A program made the translations under genes and the position numbers. Positions 14,213 through 15,467 of a stretch of 15,467 bases of DNA are shown in pieces (the stretch's first letter is position 1; each line of letters starts with the position of its first letter). The notes below the pieces were generated by a model. The model was not told the DNA's origin and did no database searches. It saw only the letters and a program-made list of their open reading frames with translations. This DNA is from Myxococcales bacterium UBA5297 (GTDB lineage Bacteria > Myxococcota > Myxococcia > Myxococcales > UBA5297): NCBI GenBank assembly GCA_002408385.1, contig DHSB01000044.1, positions 639-16,105 on the forward strand, given 5' to 3'.

Positions 14213-15467
14213 CTATCGGTGCGTCCAGGCGGTGGCGCCGCTCGGGCCCGTCAGATCGATCTCGTAGAACCCTTCGGTCCTGCCGCTCACCCAGGGCTCG
14301 TGTTGCGGCCCGCCCTCGGCCGAGGGCAGCACGTCGTTGTAGTTGCCGCCGCCCGAGACGACGTGCCCGGCGACGCGCAGGCGCGTCGGGGACCCGAGCT
14401 GCGAGCGCCGCACGCGGAAGGAGAGTGTGCGGCCCGAGTCGCTGCCGACCCAGAACTCGCGGCCCTCCTCGAAGCGCTGCTGGCGCACCCAGCCGCCGTT
14501 GTCCCAGCGGAAGAGGCCGTTCCAGGGGCCAGCGCCGTCGCCGGTGTCGCTGGTGCGCCGCACGGCGACGAGGTACCCGGCTTCGAAGGGGACGTTGGCG
14601 GTCTGGTTGTCGTAGGCCAAGCCCGCACGAGCGGCCGGGTTGGCGAACGGCGCGCTCGAGCCCTGCAGGTAGAGCATGTACGGTCGCACGCCTGAGGCCT
14701 CGAACGCGCTCGAGACGACGGCGACGTAGACGAAGTCCTCGTCCCAAGTCAGCGCGAAGCGCTCCCAGTCGGCGAGGGTGATGCCCGGCGTCACCTTGCT
14801 CGCCTCCGGCAGCTCGTCGTAGTCGGAGCTGCCGTCGAAGCTCGCCGCGGGCGTGAGCGCGACCCCACCCTCGAGCGCGAGCAGCTTCAGGTGGCTGAGG
14901 TTGACCCGGTTGAAGGCGCCTTCCCGCCCGCCCAGGCCCGCGGTGTAGGCCTCGAAGTGGCTGAACGCCGACATGTTGATCGAGCGCTCGTCGCCGTGGA
15001 TGCGCACGCGGTAGGTCTTCGACGCGTCGAGCGTCGCGCGCAGGAAGGAGCTGTCGTGCCACTCCGACCAGCTCGCGAGGTGCGGCATGAAGAGCTGGCC
15101 CTCGGCGACCACGTCGCCGGAGGGCAGCTCCTCGACGCTCACCTTCTTCACCGCGCAGGTGACGCCGGTGTTGATGGGGCCGGCGCCGTTGCCGTAGACG
15201 AGCTGCAGCAGGTGCTCGCCGGTGAAGTCCGGGCGCAGGTAGTCGACGACCAGCTCGTGGCCCGCGTCGCCCCAGTTCTGGAAGTGGAAGCGGTCGTGCT
15301 CGACGACCGGGTCGCCGCCGGTGTTGCGGAAGTCGCGGGCGCTGACGATCCTCACCCGCGCCTCGTCGCGGCCCCAGAAGCAGCTCGGGCGCGAGCGCTG
15401 GGAGGCGTTACCGGAGGCGAGGAAGTAGGACTCGACCGCGTAGCAGCGGGTCTTCGAGAGGTGATCG
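14213..15467 (-). CDS. Secreted carbohydrate-binding-like beta protein, C-terminal part (5' end outside window)
   Basis: The minus-strand frame is open from the window edge (15466) to TAG 14213-14215, giving 417 visible residues. The GTG at 15355 is not the start, since coding-like sequence with cysteines (KTRCYAVESYFLASGNAS) continues upstream. The first half contains YGNGAGPINTGVTCAVKKVSV and FNRVNLSHLKLLAL, the style of a jelly-roll ligand-binding domain. The second half (ADWERFALTWDEDFVYVAVV, SFRVRRSQLGSPTRLRVAGHVVS, FYEIDLTGPSG) resembles CBM9/DOMON-like domains found at the ends of secreted glycan-active enzymes. Both assignments are by style, not by a diagnostic motif. No catalytic centre is visible; one may lie in the missing N-terminal part. 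Export is inferred from the domain types. Confidence 0.75.
   Translation of the reverse strand, partial: DHLSKTRCYAVESYFLASGNASQRSRPSCFWGRDEARVRIVSARDFRNTGGDPVVEHDRFHFQNWGDAGHELVVDYLRPDFTGEHLLQLVYGNGAGPINTGVTCAVKKVSVEELPSGDVVAEGQLFMPHLASWSEWHDSSFLRATLDASKTYRVRIHGDERSINMSAFSHFEAYTAGLGGREGAFNRVNLSHLKLLALEGGVALTPAASFDGSSDYDELPEASKVTPGITLADWERFALTWDEDFVYVAVVSSAFEASGVRPYMLYLQGSSAPFANPAARAGLAYDNQTANVPFEAGYLVAVRRTSDTGDGAGPWNGLFRWDNGGWVRQQRFEEGREFWVGSDSGRTLSFRVRRSQLGSPTRLRVAGHVVSGGGNYNDVLPSAEGGPQHEPWVSGRTEGFYEIDLTGPSGATAWTHR

Overview
The window is GC-rich DNA with strong G/C bias at third codon positions. It holds several secreted or lipid-anchored proteins with extracellular-type domains: tandem EGF-like repeats, a VIT/von Willebrand A protein, a carbohydrate-binding-like beta protein and a large metallopeptidase-like lipoprotein. 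This style, with long hairpin-rich intergenic gaps and mostly single-gene units, suits a myxobacterium-like or other 'deltaproteobacterial' genome. That assignment is inference; there is no rRNA or tRNA to test it. No insertion sequence, CRISPR array or phage module was found.

Layout, left to right. 1-546 is the 3' end of an EGF-repeat gene. 859-1617 encodes a small coiled-coil protein. 1876-3909 encodes an M49-like zinc peptidase lipoprotein with an EF-hand loop. On the minus strand, 5157-4119 is a two-gene toxin-antitoxin module: a winged-helix/MNT nucleotidyltransferase and a HEPN protein, overlapping by 41 bases. Its 5' end carries two phased copies of a 19-base imperfect palindrome. 5168-5822 is non-coding and holds a cluster of short repeats and a 22-base perfect palindrome. 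5823-6236 encodes a small secreted acidic low-complexity protein with a textbook terminator. 6392-7243 encodes a HAD-family hydrolase. 7581-9491 encodes an unrecognised secreted cysteine-containing protein, probably starting at TTG. 10101-13154 encodes a VIT-vWA-TPR-like-DUF2135-type secreted protein. 13396-13902 encodes a peroxiredoxin. 15467-14213 (minus strand, 5' end outside the window) encodes a carbohydrate-binding-like secreted protein.

The most striking observation is in the peroxiredoxin. The reading frame is interrupted by one TGA (13576-13578) exactly where the peroxidatic cysteine of the PxxxTPxC motif belongs, and the frame continues intact to a normal stop. A stem-loop with a GUAC apical loop begins 8 bases after the TGA. 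This is what a selenocysteine-containing peroxiredoxin with a bacterial SECIS element looks like, so the gene should be annotated as one 168-residue selenoprotein rather than as a pseudogene or two fragments.

Most genes appear to be transcribed alone. Strong hairpins follow the stops of the EGF, coiled-coil, acidic-protein and TTG-start genes and sit in both convergent gaps (3910-4118 and 13903-14212). The only clear operon is the toxin-antitoxin pair. The genes do not form an obvious pathway; the common theme is export to the cell envelope or outside.
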